Assembly (NCBI GenBank): GCA_947243855.1
Contig: CAMXIK010000016.1
Span: 23,784-87,783 of the forward strand
Length of the DNA stretch: 64,000 nt
From: an uncultured Lachnospiraceae bacterium
GTDB taxonomy: Bacteria; Bacillota; Clostridia; Lachnospirales; Lachnospiraceae
Direction of reading: 5' to 3'
In this document: one piece after another, positions 63,389-64,000 of the stretch
How the letters are laid out: each line of letters opens with the position of its first letter
How positions within the stretch are numbered: position 1 is the stretch's first letter
Notes under the pieces: generated by a model
Seen by the model: only the letters and a program-made list of their open reading frames with translations
Database searches by the model: none
What the model was told of the DNA's origin: nothing
Program-made: the position numbers and the translations under genes

Positions 63389-64000
63389 ATGGACTTTTTT
63401 GATTTGTTGACAATGCTCGGCGGACTGGCGTTTTTTCTGTATGGAATGAAGACGCTGGGGGACGGTCTGGTGCACGCTTCCGGCGGACGGCTGGAAAAGA
63501 TTCTGGAAAGACTGACCAATAAACCGTTGAAAGCGGTGTTAGTGGGGGCGGGCGTCACGGCAGTGATCCAGTCCTCCTCGGCGACGACCGTGATGGTGGT
63601 TGGGTTTGTCAATTCCGGCATCATGAAGCTGCAGCAGGCCGTGGGCATTATCATGGGCGCCAATGTGGGGACGACCATAACCGCATGGATTCTGGGAGCG
63701 ACGGGGATTGACGGCAATTCTTTTCTCGTGCGGATGTGCAAGCCAACTTCGTTTTCGCCGATTCTGGCGATTGTTGGCATGGGATTTCTCATGTTTTCCC
63801 ATAAGGAAAAGCGGAAAAACGCCGCGACAATTTTGGTAGGTTTTGCGATACTGATGTTTGGAATGGATACCATGAGCGGCGCGGTGAAACCTCTGGCGGA
63901 TGTACCCGGGTTTGCCAATATCCTGCTCCGGTTTTCTAATCCGGTTCTCGGAATGCTGGCAGGTCTTGTGCTGACGGCGGTGATTCAGTCTTCTTCCGCT
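63389..64000 (+). CDS. Na/phosphate cotransporter (NptA/PNaS family), 5' part
   Basis: The first 204 residues are visible; the rest lies outside the window. FFLYGMKTLGDGLVHASGG is the family N-terminus. The QSSSA motif occurs twice (VIQSSSATTVMVVG near residue 58, VIQSSSA at the edge), one in each inverted half, as in NaPi-II-type carriers. Membrane helices fill the rest. GGGGAG precedes the ATG at 63389. A PhoU-like domain at the C-terminus would be expected but cannot be seen. It is likely a single gene. Confidence 0.93.
   Translation, partial: MDFFDLLTMLGGLAFFLYGMKTLGDGLVHASGGRLEKILERLTNKPLKAVLVGAGVTAVIQSSSATTVMVVGFVNSGIMKLQQAVGIIMGANVGTTITAWILGATGIDGNSFLVRMCKPTSFSPILAIVGMGFLMFSHKEKRKNAATILVGFAILMFGMDTMSGAVKPLADVPGFANILLRFSNPVLGMLAGLVLTAVIQSSSA

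Overview
The window reads as chromosomal DNA of a Clostridia bacterium, most likely of the family Lachnospiraceae. The evidence is low-to-middle GC, strong AGGAGG-type ribosome binding sites, TTGACA/TATAAT promoters, an S-box SAM riboswitch before metK, a SleB-type cell-wall hydrolase, a lysyl-tRNA synthetase with an added HD domain, and a SpoIIAA/SpoIIAB-like switch module. Genus and species cannot be fixed from the sequence alone. Most genes are on the + strand in short operons separated by clear terminators. No rRNA, tRNA, CRISPR array, transposase or integrase was seen.

Layout. 1-1.5 kb: the 3' part of an FtsX-type permease, then a non-coding block with a promoter, a structured RNA, a terminator and a hairpin repeat. 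1.5-3.7 kb: panC, panD and a bile-acid/sodium symporter-family carrier. 3.8-7.4 kb: a two-receiver response regulator and a PocR-domain hybrid histidine kinase. 7.5-9.8 kb: a complete polar amino-acid ABC transporter. 9.8-12.6 kb (- strand): a penicillin-binding carboxypeptidase and an anchored surface protein. 12.8-16.4 kb: an SstT-type carrier followed by a second amino-acid ABC transporter whose binding protein has its two lobes in swapped order. 16.6-17.6 kb: a MotA-like membrane protein overlapping a membrane-tethered LuxR-type regulator. 17.6-23.1 kb: two MATE exporters, a DUF4422 protein and an RsiV-like lipoprotein. 23.2-27.3 kb: a UDP-sugar pyrophosphorylase and galE, separated by a 1.66-kb AT-rich insertion that carries a broken AlbA_2 gene.

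27.4-31.1 kb: a hemolysin III protein, a small protein, a large polytopic membrane protein and a small alarmone synthetase. 31.2-37.3 kb: a maltodextrin-type locus (divergent LacI regulator, malEFG-like ABC importer, GH13 enzyme). 37.7-41.3 kb: a coiled-coil membrane protein, a LysM-G5-M23 endopeptidase and murA. 41.3-49.4 kb: SAM riboswitch-metK, dnaE, pfkA, a TrmH-type methylase and proC. 49.5-52.2 kb: an SH3-SleB hydrolase and an NfeD/stomatin pair. 52.3-60.5 kb: argF, birA, DUF6145, dusB, an unknown gene, greA, lysS-HD, then the STAS / cyclic-nucleotide-binding / anti-sigma-kinase-like trio. 60.6-64 kb: an accessory ATPase preceded by twin hairpins, an XRE regulator whose RBS lies in a hairpin, and the 5' part of a Na/phosphate cotransporter.

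The strongest unusual observations are: the circularly permuted solute-binding protein (14.1-14.9 kb); the insertion at the 3' end of the pyrophosphorylase gene, flanked by two copies of the gene's last codons that differ only by synonymous changes (24.44-26.13 kb); the unassigned structured RNA near 1.1-1.3 kb; the LysRS-HD fusion coupled to a partner-switching module; and the MotA-like/LuxR pair.
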